Assembly (NCBI GenBank): GCA_965278945.1
Contig: OZ257128.1
Coordinates: forward strand, 372,001-436,000
From: UBA10649 sp965278945
Lineage (GTDB): Bacteria; Actinomycetota; Actinomycetes; S36-B12
Reading direction: 5' to 3'
DNA length: 64,000 nt
Shown one piece after another: positions 9,712 through 17,915 of this stretch. How positions within the stretch are numbered: position 1 is the stretch's first letter; every line of letters begins with the position of its first letter. The translations under genes were made by a program, and so were the position numbers. The notes below the pieces were generated by a model. It made no database searches. It had not been told where the DNA came from and saw only the letters and a list, made by a program, of their open reading frames with translations.

Positions 9712-10146
9712 GTGCTGGTCATCAGTCAGGAACTCGTCGACGCCATGGTCGCGCACGCGCGGGCCGATCATCCGGACGAGGCATGCGGGGTGATCGCCGG
9801 CCCCGAGGGCTCCGATCGTCCCGAGCGCTTCATCCCCATGGTGAACGCGGCTCGCTCTCCGACGTTCTACGAGTTCGACTCCGGGGACCTGCTTCGGCTC
9901 TATCGCGATCTCGATGCGCATGACGAGGTCCCGGTCGTCGTCTATCACTCGCACACCGCAACGGAGGCCTACCCCTCGCGCACTGACGTGGCGTACGCCT
10001 CGGAGCCGGACGCCCACTATGTGCTGATCTCGACCCGCGAGACGGGTGCCGAGGACGGGCCGTACGAGCTGCGGTCCTACCGGATCGTCGACGCCGTGAT
10101 CACCGAGGAGCCGATCAGTATCGGCACCGGGAATGCCGTCTCGTAG
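9712..10146 (+). CDS. mec: JAMM/MPN metallopeptidase, Mec-like CysO-cysteine peptidase
   Basis: The 144-residue protein starts at GTG 9712. It has the JAMM zinc site: Glu in DEACGVIAG near residue 23 and H-S-H-x7-S-x2-D in YHSHTATEAYPSRTD. In Mycobacterium tuberculosis the homologue Mec+ releases cysteine from the CysO-cysteine adduct. Here cysO and cysM follow directly, so the same role is inferred. Confidence 0.9.
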   Translation: MLVISQELVDAMVAHARADHPDEACGVIAGPEGSDRPERFIPMVNAARSPTFYEFDSGDLLRLYRDLDAHDEVPVVVYHSHTATEAYPSRTDVAYASEPDAHYVLISTRETGAEDGPYELRSYRIVDAVITEEPISIGTGNAVS

Positions 10147-10212
10147 AGTTGGGTTGCTTCAATCGTCAACAACCGCGTCACCCGTGAACAATCCCGAGCG
10201 TTCGGAGAGTCA

Positions 10213-10485
10213 ATGTCCGTCGAGGTAAGCGTCCCCACGATCCTGCGCTCGTATACGGGCGGCGCGAAGAGCGTTGCGGCCACCGGAGACTCCCTTCAGG
10301 AGGTCATCGACAGCCTGAACGCCTCGTACCCGGGCATCGCGGACCGACTCATCGACGAGAGCGGCCTGCGCCGCTTCGTCAACGTCTACCTCAATGACGA
10401 GGATGTCCGGTTCCTCGACGGACTGAAGACTCCCGTCGCCGACAACGACGCGATCACGATTCTCCCGGCCGTCGCCGGAGGCTGA
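10213..10485 (+). CDS. cysO: Sulfur carrier protein CysO (ThiS/MoaD family)
   Basis: The 90-residue ubiquitin-fold protein ends in AVAGG. The terminal Gly-Gly is the site activated to a thiocarboxylate. In mycobacteria CysO donates sulfur to O-phosphoserine on CysM. The gene lies between mec and cysM (4 bp gap), matching that pathway. A second copy of the same family lies at 24167-24442. The dedicated thiocarboxylating enzyme (MoeZ-like) is not in the window. Confidence 0.94.
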   Translation: MSVEVSVPTILRSYTGGAKSVAATGDSLQEVIDSLNASYPGIADRLIDESGLRRFVNVYLNDEDVRFLDGLKTPVADNDAITILPAVAGG

Positions 10486-10489
10486 CCCC

Positions 10490-11437
10490 ATGCGGTTTGA
10501 CTCGCTGATCGACTCCGTCGGTCGCACGCCGCTCGTCGGCCTGCCCACCTTGTCGCCGTCGGCTGACGTGCGCCTGTGGGCCAAGCTGGAGGATCGCAAT
10601 CCCACGGGCTCGATCAAGGACCGTGCCGCCCTGGCGATGGTCGAGCAGGCCGAACGTGATGGTCTGCTGACGCCGGGCGCGACTCTGCTGGAGCCGACGT
10701 CGGGTAACACGGGCATCTCGCTCGCGATGGTCGCCAAGCAGCGCGGCTACAAGATCGTGTGCGTCATGCCGGAGAACACGTCGATCGAGCGCACCCAGCT
10801 CCTGAGCATGTGGGGCGCGACGATCATCCCCTCGCCCGCGGCCGGCGGCTCGAACGAGGCCGTGCGCGTGGCCAAGCAGATCGCGGCGGAGAACCCCGAC
10901 TGGGTGATGCTGTACCAGTACGGCAATGCGGCGAATGCCCAGGCGCACTACGACACCACAGGTCCCGAGTTGCTCGAGGACCTGCCCACCATCACGCATT
11001 TCGTCGCGGGACTCGGCACGACGGGAACGCTGATGGGCGTCGGACGCTACTTTCGCGAGACCAAGCCCGAGGTCGACATCGTCGCCGCGGAGCCGCGCTA
11101 CGGCGAGCTTGTCTATGGGCTGCGGAATCTCGACGAGGGCTTCGTTCCCGAGCTGTACGACGCGTCGCTGCTCACGTCGCGGTTCTCGGTCGGACCGCGC
11201 GAAGCGGTGCGCCGCACGCGCGAACTGCTTGAGCTGGAAGGCATCTTCGCCGGCGTCTCGACCGGAGCGATCCTGCACGCAGCGCTGGGTGTCGCGGCGA
11301 AGGCCGTGAAGGCCGGCACGCCAGCGGACATCGCGTTCATCGTCTGCGATGGCGGCTGGAAGTACCTGTCGACGGGTGCGTACGAAGGCACGCTCGACGA
11401 CGCCGAAGAGGCGCTCGACGGCCAGCTTTGGGCCTAG
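10490..11437 (+). CDS. cysM: Cysteine synthase CysM (CysO-dependent type)
   Basis: The 315-residue fold-type II PLP enzyme has the PLP lysine K43 in NPTGSIKDRAA, the phosphate or substrate loop PTSGNTGISLAM, and a glycine-rich GLGTTGTLMGVGRY cofactor loop. Homologues beside cysO and mec use O-phosphoserine and CysO thiocarboxylate rather than O-acetylserine and sulfide. That preference is inferred from context. Confidence 0.93.
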   Translation: MRFDSLIDSVGRTPLVGLPTLSPSADVRLWAKLEDRNPTGSIKDRAALAMVEQAERDGLLTPGATLLEPTSGNTGISLAMVAKQRGYKIVCVMPENTSIERTQLLSMWGATIIPSPAAGGSNEAVRVAKQIAAENPDWVMLYQYGNAANAQAHYDTTGPELLEDLPTITHFVAGLGTTGTLMGVGRYFRETKPEVDIVAAEPRYGELVYGLRNLDEGFVPELYDASLLTSRFSVGPREAVRRTRELLELEGIFAGVSTGAILHAALGVAAKAVKAGTPADIAFIVCDGGWKYLSTGAYEGTLDDAEEALDGQLWA

Positions 11438-11440
11438 GGC

Positions 11441-11836
11441 TCAGACGGCCTGGGTGAACCACCGTCGTGACTTGTCGGTGTTCACGATGACCAGCACGAG
11501 TGCGCTGAGGCCGATGATTCCCCAGCCGTAGGGCAGGCGGAACAGGCCGAAGAAGATGTTGATTCCGGCGAGGAAGTTGATCAGCACGTAGGCGGTGCTG
11601 GACCCGATCAGCGTCATCTTCGTCAGCCAGAAGTACATGAAGCCCAGGACGACGGACAGCAGCCCGTTGATGAACAGGTAGAAGGTCGGCACGCCCAGCG
11701 GAGTTCCGTCGATGTCGGTGATCGACGGCGTGTCGATGAACGGCGCGAGCATCAGCCAGATGCCGAAGATGAGGTCGAAGAATCCCGAGACCGCCACGAG
11801 CACTGCCACGAGGAAAATGCCGAAAGGTCGTTTCAT
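11441..11836 (-). CDS. Small four-helix membrane protein of unknown function
   Basis: The 131-residue protein is mostly hydrophobic, with four likely transmembrane helices (residues ~8-32, 48-70, 74-96, 101-118) and a short polar C-terminus. I do not recognise a characterised family. It is convergent with cysM, with only 3 bp between stop codons, and lies between cysM and murI. Confidence 0.75.
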   Translation of the reverse strand: MKRPFGIFLVAVLVAVSGFFDLIFGIWLMLAPFIDTPSITDIDGTPLGVPTFYLFINGLLSVVLGFMYFWLTKMTLIGSSTAYVLINFLAGINIFFGLFRLPYGWGIIGLSALVLVIVNTDKSRRWFTQAV

Positions 11837-11898
11837 GCGCTCATGCTAGGGACACGGGGCGCCCCGCGAGGGATGCCGCGCCATAGGGTTGCGGGGAT

Positions 11899-12699
11899 AT
11901 GAACGACGCACCGATCGGCATCTTCGACTCCGGCGTGGGCGGCCTCACGGTGGCTCGCGCCGTGCTCGACCAGTTGCCGCACGAGCCGGTTCGGTACGTC
12001 GGCGACACGGCCCGCGGCCCGTACGGCCCCCGTCCCATCGCCGAGGTCCGGGCCTTCTCGCTGGAGATCATGGACCAGCTGATCGACGACGGCGTCAAGA
12101 TGCTTGTCATTGCGTGCAACTCGGCAAGCGCGGCCGTGCTGCGCGATGCTCGCGAGCGCTACGACGTGCCGGTCATCGAGGTGGTGCACCCCGCGGTTCG
12201 TCGTGCGGTTGCCGCAACGCGCAATGGACATGTGGGCGTCATCGGCACGCAGGTGACCATCACCTCGGGTGCTTACTCCGACGCGTTCGCTGCAGCGCCT
12301 CACGTTGAGTTGTCGCTTGCCGCCTGCCCGCGGTTCGTCGAGTTCGTGGAGGCGGGAATCACCAGCGGCGACGAGCTCATCGCCGTCGCGCACGAGTACC
12401 TCGAGCCGATGCGGGCGTCATCCGTCGACACGCTTGTTCTGGGGTGCACCCACTACCCGCTGCTCACAGGTGTCATCTCGTACGTCATGGGTGAGGACGT
12501 CACCTTGGTATCGAGCGCGGAGGAGACGGCCAAGGACGTCTACCGCACGCTGGTGGAGAACGATCTGCTCCGGCACGTCGACCTTCCCGAGCCGGAGCAT
12601 CAGTTCGTCGTCACCGGCGACCCCGATGACTTCCAGCGACTCGGTCGCCGCTTCCTGGGGCCGGAGGTCGGACGGGTCGAGGTCATGCCGTGCGCCTGA
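11899..12699 (+). CDS. murI: Glutamate racemase
   Basis: The 266-residue enzyme makes D-glutamate for peptidoglycan. Signatures are IGIFDSGVGGLTVAR at the N-terminus, the catalytic Cys73 in ACNSASA, and the second Cys in LGCTHYPLL (about residue 182). Its length is normal. The next gene starts inside its 3' end. Confidence 0.97.
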   Translation: MNDAPIGIFDSGVGGLTVARAVLDQLPHEPVRYVGDTARGPYGPRPIAEVRAFSLEIMDQLIDDGVKMLVIACNSASAAVLRDARERYDVPVIEVVHPAVRRAVAATRNGHVGVIGTQVTITSGAYSDAFAAAPHVELSLAACPRFVEFVEAGITSGDELIAVAHEYLEPMRASSVDTLVLGCTHYPLLTGVISYVMGEDVTLVSSAEETAKDVYRTLVENDLLRHVDLPEPEHQFVVTGDPDDFQRLGRRFLGPEVGRVEVMPCA

Positions 12700-13442
12700 C
12701 GGTCGTCGGCTGCGCGGGCTCGTATCCGAGCGCTGCGTCTCCGGCATCGTGCTACCTCATCGAGCATGATGGAGCTCGGCTCGTCGTGGACCTGGGCAAC
12801 GGATCACTGGGTGCGCTGCAACGCCACCTTGATCCGACGACTGCCGACGGCATCACCGCCGTGGTGCTCAGCCACTGCCACATCGATCATTGTGCTGACA
12901 TCGCGTCGCTGTTCGTCGCACGTCACCACTACGCCAGGGAGCGCATGCCGCCGCTCCCTGTTCTCGGCCCGTCCGACGCTGCTTCGCGTGCCGCAGCGAT
13001 TCACGGAGGCGGCAGCGCTGCCCTGCTGAACTCATCCTTCGCCTTTCGCACCCTTGGCGCCGGCCCGGTGGAGATCGGCCCGTTCACCATTCGCAGTACG
13101 CCAGCGCGGCACCCTGTCGAGTCCTACAGCCTCCTCGTGTCAGCAGGCGGGCGGTCGATCGCATACTCGGGCGACACCGGCCCCAATCCGGCTCTGAACG
13201 AACTTGCCGAAGGAGCGGATGTCGCGCTCTTCGAGGCCTCATTCGTCGGGACCGATAACCCCGTCGACCTGCATATGACCGGCGCGCAGGCGGGCAGCGC
13301 CGCGCACCATGCCGGCGTCGGCCGTCTGGTTCTCACTCATCTCGTGGTTCACAACGACAACGCTGTTGTTCTCGCCGAGGCAGCGGAGCAGTTCTCCGGC
13401 CCGATCGACCTTGCGTATGCCGGCATGGCGTTCGACGTCTGA
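12690..13442 (+). CDS. MBL-fold metallo-hydrolase
   Basis: The 250-residue protein starts at GTG 12690 and overlaps murI by 10 bp. The zinc motif HxHxDH is in SHCHIDHCADI. Later ligands are in PARHPVESY, YSGDTGPN and the C-terminal THLVVHND. It resembles the RNase Z/arylsulfatase-like group and is regularly found between murI and rph in actinobacteria. Its substrate is unknown; an RNA or cyclic-nucleotide phosphodiester is possible. Confidence 0.9.
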   Translation: MRLTVVGCAGSYPSAASPASCYLIEHDGARLVVDLGNGSLGALQRHLDPTTADGITAVVLSHCHIDHCADIASLFVARHHYARERMPPLPVLGPSDAASRAAAIHGGGSAALLNSSFAFRTLGAGPVEIGPFTIRSTPARHPVESYSLLVSAGGRSIAYSGDTGPNPALNELAEGADVALFEASFVGTDNPVDLHMTGAQAGSAAHHAGVGRLVLTHLVVHNDNAVVLAEAAEQFSGPIDLAYAGMAFDV

Positions 13443-13485
13443 TCCGTCAGCGGGTGCCGTCGGGGGCGGCGGATAGGGTCACCGC

Positions 13486-14229
13486 ATGACTCGATCCGAC
13501 GGCCGTGAAGCCGACCAGATGCGCCCTGTGTCCTTCGAGCGTGGCTGGCTTGAGCAGGCTGAGGGCTCGACTCTCGTCTCGTTCGGCCGCACGCGCGTGC
13601 TGTGCACCGCCTCGTTCACCGCGGGTGTCCCGCGGTGGCTGAAGGACTCCGGCAAGGGCTGGGTCACCGCCGAGTACGCGATGCTGCCTCGGGCCACCAA
13701 CACCCGTAATGCGCGCGAATCGGTCAAGGGCAAGCTCGGCGGACGCACGCAGGAGATCTCGCGTCTCATCGGACGTAGCCTTCGCGCCGTCGTCGATATG
13801 GAGGCGCTCGGCGAGAACAGCATTCTCATCGACTGCGACGTGCTCCAGGCAGACGGCGGAACGCGAACCGCAGCGATCACGGGCGCCTACGTCGCGCTTG
13901 CCGACGCCATGACCTGGGCGGCGAGCGAAGGCTTGATCAAGGGTGGCCGCAATCCGCTCAAGGGCTCCATCGCGGCAGTTAGCGTCGGCATCGTCGATGG
14001 CGAGCCCCGCCTTGACCTGCACTACGACGACGATGTCCGCGCTGACACCGACATGAACGTCGTGATGATGGGCGACGGCAAGTTCGTCGAGGTGCAGGGC
14101 ACGGCCGAGGGCGATGCGTTCGACCGCGCGCTCCTCAATGACCTGCTCGACCTGGCGTCGGCGGGGTGCGTCGAACTGTCGAAGCTGCAGGCGGCCGCAC
14201 TCGCGACGCCGCTTCGCGCCCGAGGCTGA
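13486..14229 (+). CDS. rph: Ribonuclease PH
   Basis: The 247-residue phosphorolytic exoribonuclease trims tRNA 3' ends. Signatures: MTRSDGREADQMRPVSF, KGWVTAEYAMLPRATNTR, SRLIGRSLRAVVD, and DCDVLQADGGTRTAAITGA. The gene is followed 2 bp later by rdgB, a common actinobacterial order. Confidence 0.97.
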   Translation: MTRSDGREADQMRPVSFERGWLEQAEGSTLVSFGRTRVLCTASFTAGVPRWLKDSGKGWVTAEYAMLPRATNTRNARESVKGKLGGRTQEISRLIGRSLRAVVDMEALGENSILIDCDVLQADGGTRTAAITGAYVALADAMTWAASEGLIKGGRNPLKGSIAAVSVGIVDGEPRLDLHYDDDVRADTDMNVVMMGDGKFVEVQGTAEGDAFDRALLNDLLDLASAGCVELSKLQAAALATPLRARG

Positions 14230-14231
14230 CG

Positions 14232-14840
14232 ATGGCGCAGCGAGTCGTGCTGGCCACGCGCAACCGCGGCAAACTCGAAGAGTTGCATCGCATCCTTGAT
14301 GCGGCCGGCCTGGACATCGATCTGGTCACCGCCGACGAGTTCCCGGACCTGCCCGACATCCCCGAGACCGAGGACTCGTTCGCCGGGAACGCGCTGCTCA
14401 AGGCACGCGAGATCGCGCGCATGACCGGCCTGCCGGCGATCGCCGATGATTCCGGCCTAGCGATCGATGCGCTGAACGGCATGCCGGGCATCTTGTCGGC
14501 GCGCTGGTCGGGCGGGCACGGTGACGACGTCGCCAACGTCAATCTTGTCCTTGCTCAACTGAATGACATCCCCGATTCGCGCCGCGGGGGAGCGTTCCAT
14601 TGCGCCGCCGCGATCGCGCTGCCCGATGGCACCGAGCGCGTGGTCGAGGGCACGATCGAGGGCGTCATCATTCGCGAGCCTCGTGGAACGGGTGGCTTCG
14701 GCTACGACCCGATCTTCGTTCCCATCGGCGGGGACCGGACGCTCGCGGAGATCCCGGCCGCCGAGAAGGACGCGATCAGCCACCGGGGCAAGGCGCTGGA
14801 GGCCCTGGCGCCCGTCGTCGCCGACCTGCTGGCCGAGTAG
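14232..14840 (+). CDS. rdgB: dITP/XTP pyrophosphatase (RdgB/HAM1)
   Basis: The 202-residue enzyme removes non-canonical purine triphosphates. Signatures: VVLATRNRGKLEEL near the N-terminus, ETEDSFAGNALLKA, IADDSGLAIDALNG, and GTGGFGYDPIF with ISHRGKAL at the end. ATG 14232 is chosen because it starts the LATRNRGK strand; the frame is open further upstream inside rph. Confidence 0.96.
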   Translation: MAQRVVLATRNRGKLEELHRILDAAGLDIDLVTADEFPDLPDIPETEDSFAGNALLKAREIARMTGLPAIADDSGLAIDALNGMPGILSARWSGGHGDDVANVNLVLAQLNDIPDSRRGGAFHCAAAIALPDGTERVVEGTIEGVIIREPRGTGGFGYDPIFVPIGGDRTLAEIPAAEKDAISHRGKALEALAPVVADLLAE

Positions 14841-14846
14841 AACGCC

Positions 14847-15292
14847 ATGCCCGACGAGTGCTACCCGTGCTCGTTCAACGCGCTGCTCCCTTATGCGCCC
14901 TGCGCGAGGCCATCGTCGGCGAGGGCGGCTGGCGAGTGGCCCATGCGTTCAACTCCACGCTCCCCGGATGGCTGATTGTCGTGCCCACGCGGCACGTCAC
15001 CGCTATGGACGAGCTGAGCGATGACGAGGCGACCGCCCTCGGCGGTTTGCTCAGGCGGGTGTCGATCGCCCTCTGCGACGTTGTCGGCTGCGAGAAGACC
15101 TACGTGATGCTGTTCGCGGAGCAGGAAGGCTTCTCCCACCTGCATGTGCATGTCGTTCCGCGCATGCGCTGGTTCACGGCCGAACAGAAGGGCCCTCGGG
15201 TGTTCTCGTTCATGAGTGATGACCAGTCAGCGTGGCTCTCGGAAGACGATCGTGATGCTCTGGCTCTGCGATTGCGCGCCCAACTGAACTGA
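14847..15292 (+). CDS. HIT family hydrolase with an apparent frameshift near the 5' end
   Basis: The body, read in the frame ending at 15292, is a clear HIT protein: WRVAHAFNSTLPGWLIVVP, RHVTAMDELSDDEA, and the histidine triad HLHVHVVPR. The start expected for this actinobacterial subgroup, a short Cys-x-x-Cys N-terminus, is found in another frame: ATG 14847 reads MPDECYPCSFNALLPYA. Joining the two needs a -1 shift between about 14880 and 14895. Without a shift, GTG 14858 could start the protein but would lose the CxxC. Either a sequencing error, a real mutation, or an unusual start. Confidence 0.75.
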
Positions 15293-15296
15293 TCGG

Positions 15297-15377
15297 TGCG
15301 GGAGAAGGGAGTCGAACCCTCACGCCTTTCGGCACGGCGCCCTAAACGCCGGGTGTCTACCGTTCCACCACTCCCGC
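15297..15377 (-). tRNA. tRNA-Leu (anticodon UAG)
   Basis: On the minus strand the acceptor arms GCGGGAG and CTCCCGC pair. The anticodon stem CGGCG/CGCCG holds the loop TTTAGGG (anticodon TAG), and the T-arm contains GGTTCGACTCC. A long variable arm is present, as in class II tRNAs. CCA is not encoded. Confidence 0.95.
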
Positions 15378-15390
15378 TGGCAAGTGGAGT

Positions 15391-15882
15391 TTACCCGACC
15401 TCGGAGGCCTTACGAGAGAACACCTTCCTGCAGTAGCTGTCGGTCTGCGAGTGGCAATTTGGGCAGAGGAATCGCAAGTTCTTCACCTCACAGTTCAGTG
15501 GGTTGCCGTCGACATGATCGACATGAAGTATGAGTGGCTTGCCCATCCACTCGTCGGTCGTGCTGCAGCCGACGCACTGGGTATGCACACCCACCTCGCG
15601 CAGTGCTCGACGGAGCATGTGTGCCCGTGCGCGAGGTTGGTCCGCAGATCTAGTGACGAGGATTTCGGAGGCCGACTTCCGCCTTTGCCGTTTTCCCTTG
15701 TTATGCCCCTGCCCGGTGAAGTGGGAGGTGTCCAGTTCTAGGCGCGCGATCCGCTTGCTCATGTGGAAGTGAGAGCCGCCCGCAGGCTTGATGCCGAGAA
15801 GTCGGAGTACTCCGGCAATCGAGAATGACTGCTCCACAGCGCGCGCAACATCGTTGTCAGAGTAGCGCGCCGATCGGCCCAT
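15391..15882 (-). CDS. Solitary HNH endonuclease
   Basis: The 163-residue protein has an N-terminal helix-turn-helix-like part (YSDNDVARAVEQSFSIAGVL) and a C-terminal HNH domain. That domain contains HVDHVDGNPLNC, then NLRFLCPNCHSQTDSYC with zinc cysteines. It lies 13 bp from tRNA-Leu with no restriction-modification partner. Such lone HNH genes are often mobile or homing elements. Base composition appears less GC-rich than its neighbours. The host role, if any, is unknown. Confidence 0.85.
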   Translation of the reverse strand: MGRSARYSDNDVARAVEQSFSIAGVLRLLGIKPAGGSHFHMSKRIARLELDTSHFTGQGHNKGKRQRRKSASEILVTRSADQPRARAHMLRRALREVGVHTQCVGCSTTDEWMGKPLILHVDHVDGNPLNCEVKNLRFLCPNCHSQTDSYCRKVFSRKASEVG

Positions 15883-15915
15883 TCCTGCAGGCTAGGCACG
15901 GGGTCCGACACAAAA

Positions 15916-15977
15916 GTTGAGTGGTGAGGTGTCGTCGTGATTCGCGTTCGCGAATCGACGACACCTCACCACTCAAC
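15916..15977. repeat. Long near-perfect inverted repeat (29-bp arms)
   Basis: The two arms (15916-15946 and 15949-15977) pair along their whole length apart from a 2-nt bulge, with a 2-nt centre. The outer 22 bp are perfect (begins GTTGAGTGGTGAGG, ends CCTCACCACTCAAC). It lies between the HNH start and the 3' end of the minus-strand gene at 15996. It may act as a terminator, but the stem is longer than usual and no T-run follows. Confidence 0.85.
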
Positions 15978-15995
15978 GAAGAGCCGAACGGATGA

Positions 15996-16487
15996 CTACG
16001 AGGTGAAGGTGAAGGTCACCTTGTAGTTCTTCGCGCCGGGGACGAGCGTTGCGGTCCCGTTGGCTCCGGCGTACTTGCCGGTGCCGCCGACGATGATCAG
16101 AGCCTGTGACTTGGTCGGCTCGGTGCCCTGCTGGACGCTGATGAGTCCGGCAGTCATGAGCGTTCCGCCCGGGAGGTCGTAGACCGCGTTGTTGATGCGG
16201 GTCAGGTTGCCGCCGGGCATGTTCACTCGGACAGTCTCGGCCCGGTAGACGAAGGTGCCGTTCGACTTGCCGCCCTTGGTGAACGACGTGTTCCCGCTGC
16301 CGGTCACGATGTCGCCGACGGTCGTGCCACTAGCGCCCAGGTCGAGAACGTTGCGCTGGGTGTCGTTCGCGTAGACGACCAGGGATCCGGACGGCGCGGC
16401 CGGGGCCACTGCGGACACCGGCGCTGCGACGGACACGGCAAGTGCGGCTGCGGCAATCGCTGCGGTCGCGAGAATGCGGACCTTCAT
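15996..16487 (-). CDS. Secreted allene-oxide-cyclase/dirigent-like barrel protein (copy 1)
   Basis: The 163-residue protein has a signal peptide (~residues 1-28, cleavage near VSA). The mature domain has beta-strand segments ending in VGGTGKYAGANGTATLVPG, a pattern seen in AOC-like/dirigent barrels. It is a paralogue of the neighbour at 16536. The initiator ATG follows GAGGAGAACAC. Function in bacteria is unknown; a binding or secreted structural role is possible. Confidence 0.78.
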   Translation of the reverse strand: MKVRILATAAIAAAALAVSVAAPVSAVAPAAPSGSLVVYANDTQRNVLDLGASGTTVGDIVTGSGNTSFTKGGKSNGTFVYRAETVRVNMPGGNLTRINNAVYDLPGGTLMTAGLISVQQGTEPTKSQALIIVGGTGKYAGANGTATLVPGAKNYKVTFTFTS

Positions 16488-16535
16488 GTGTTCTCCTCAG
16501 ATTGTGTATCGATGTGGGCGAGAAAGCTGTCGTTC

Positions 16536-17030
16536 CTAGGAGGTGAAGTTGAACTTCACCTTGGAATTGTTGTTCTTACCCGGAATGAACGTCGCCGTAC
16601 CGTTCGCGCCTGCGTAGTCGCCAGTTCCGCCGACGATGACCTGGGGAGCGGGTTCGGTCGGTCGGGTGCCCTGCTGGATGCTGACGAGTCCCGACACCAT
16701 GATCGTGCCGCCGGGCAGCGAGTGGACCGAGGTCGACAGGCGAGTCTCGTTGCCGCCAGGCATGTTCACCCGGGTCGTCTCAGAACGGTAGACGTAGTCG
16801 CCTACGACCTTGCCGCCCTTCGTCAACGCGACGGTTCCGCTTCCGGTAGCGACGTCGCCGACACTCGTGCCCGTCGCGCCGAGGTCCAGGGCATCGCGCT
16901 GGGTCTGGACCGTGTAGATGGTCAGCGAGCCGCTCGGCTTCGCGGGAGCAGTCGCGAACGCGGGTGCTCCGACGGCAACGGTGAGTGCGGCGGCAGCGAG
17001 AGCTGCGGTGGCAAGAGTGCGAACCTTCAT
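16536..17030 (-). CDS. Secreted allene-oxide-cyclase/dirigent-like barrel protein (copy 2)
   Basis: The 164-residue paralogue of the 15996 gene shares signal peptide form, the GSLTIYTVQTQRDALDLGA start, the VNMPGGN segment and the VGGTGDYAGANGTATFIPG motif. Both genes have the same TGAGGAGA ribosome-binding region and are 48 bp apart on the same strand, so this is a tandem duplication transcribed from copy 2 to copy 1. Confidence 0.78.
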   Translation of the reverse strand: MKVRTLATAALAAAALTVAVGAPAFATAPAKPSGSLTIYTVQTQRDALDLGATGTSVGDVATGSGTVALTKGGKVVGDYVYRSETTRVNMPGGNETRLSTSVHSLPGGTIMVSGLVSIQQGTRPTEPAPQVIVGGTGDYAGANGTATFIPGKNNNSKVKFNFTS

Positions 17031-17075
17031 GTATCTCCTCAGAGGTATGTGCTGGTTCGCGCAGTCTAGGTGCGG

Positions 17076-17903
17076 CTAACCCCCGACCCTCAGCACCGGA
17101 AACAGGGGATGGTCCATCGGCTCGCCCGCCGGCAGTTCGTCAACGAGCCCTGGAAACTCCGGTGAGGTGCGCCATGGCCGCGGCGCGTGGGTGGCGTCGT
17201 CGCCGAGGAAGCGAAGCGAGAAGGCGCGACGGCGCTTGCCCCCGGGCACCCCGTAGGCGTGGTGCAGCGTGAGCATGTGAAAGAACACGGCGTCGCCCGG
17301 CTCGAGTGCCCAGCCTCGGATGGGGAACGAGGCGCGGTCGGCCTCGACGTCGGGAAGCTCGCCGAGTGATCCCTCGGGGAACCACTTTGCCTGCATGTCC
17401 ACGAAGGTGCGCGGCATCAGCCAGCCCTCCAGGTGCGAGCCGGCGAGGAACTCCAGTGTCGACTCCGCTGCGACGGGATCGACCGGCATCCACATCGAGC
17501 AGTTGTCGACGCCCTCGACGTTGTAGTACGGCTGGTCCTGGTGCCACGGGGTGGGTTGCTGCGTTCCCGGCTCCTTGACGAGCAGGTGATCGTGATACAG
17601 CCGGACCTGACTGCTGCCCATGAGCGCCCCGGCGACGTCAGCGGCGCGTGACTCGAACGCGATCTGTCGGTACTCGTCGATGCGCTGCCAGTTGCAGAAG
17701 TCCTCGACGAACCTGCCCGGATCCTCGTCGCGGCTCGCGACGGCGAAGAGGGGACCGGGGTCGGCGAGGTTGCGATCGATCCCGCGTCGAACGGTCTCGA
17801 CCTCGTCCGCGGAGAACAGGTCGCGCACGACAGTGCAGCCCTCCGCGCGGTACTGCGCGATCGCGTCGGCGTTCACGACGGTCGTATCGAGAGTGGCGAC
17901 CAC
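17076..17903 (-). CDS. Phytanoyl-CoA dioxygenase (PhyH) family protein
   Basis: The 275-residue Fe(II)/2-oxoglutarate oxygenase candidate has the iron-binding H-x-D in WHQDQPYYNVEG. The distal His is in MLTLHHAYGV, and the 2-oxoglutarate Arg is in RRRAFSLRFLGDD. The fold and length fit PhyH-like enzymes, which hydroxylate varied small molecules. The substrate is not evident from the neighbours. Confidence 0.88.
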   Translation of the reverse strand: MVATLDTTVVNADAIAQYRAEGCTVVRDLFSADEVETVRRGIDRNLADPGPLFAVASRDEDPGRFVEDFCNWQRIDEYRQIAFESRAADVAGALMGSSQVRLYHDHLLVKEPGTQQPTPWHQDQPYYNVEGVDNCSMWMPVDPVAAESTLEFLAGSHLEGWLMPRTFVDMQAKWFPEGSLGELPDVEADRASFPIRGWALEPGDAVFFHMLTLHHAYGVPGGKRRRAFSLRFLGDDATHAPRPWRTSPEFPGLVDELPAGEPMDHPLFPVLRVGG

Positions 17904-17915
17904 GGCGGAGATCCG

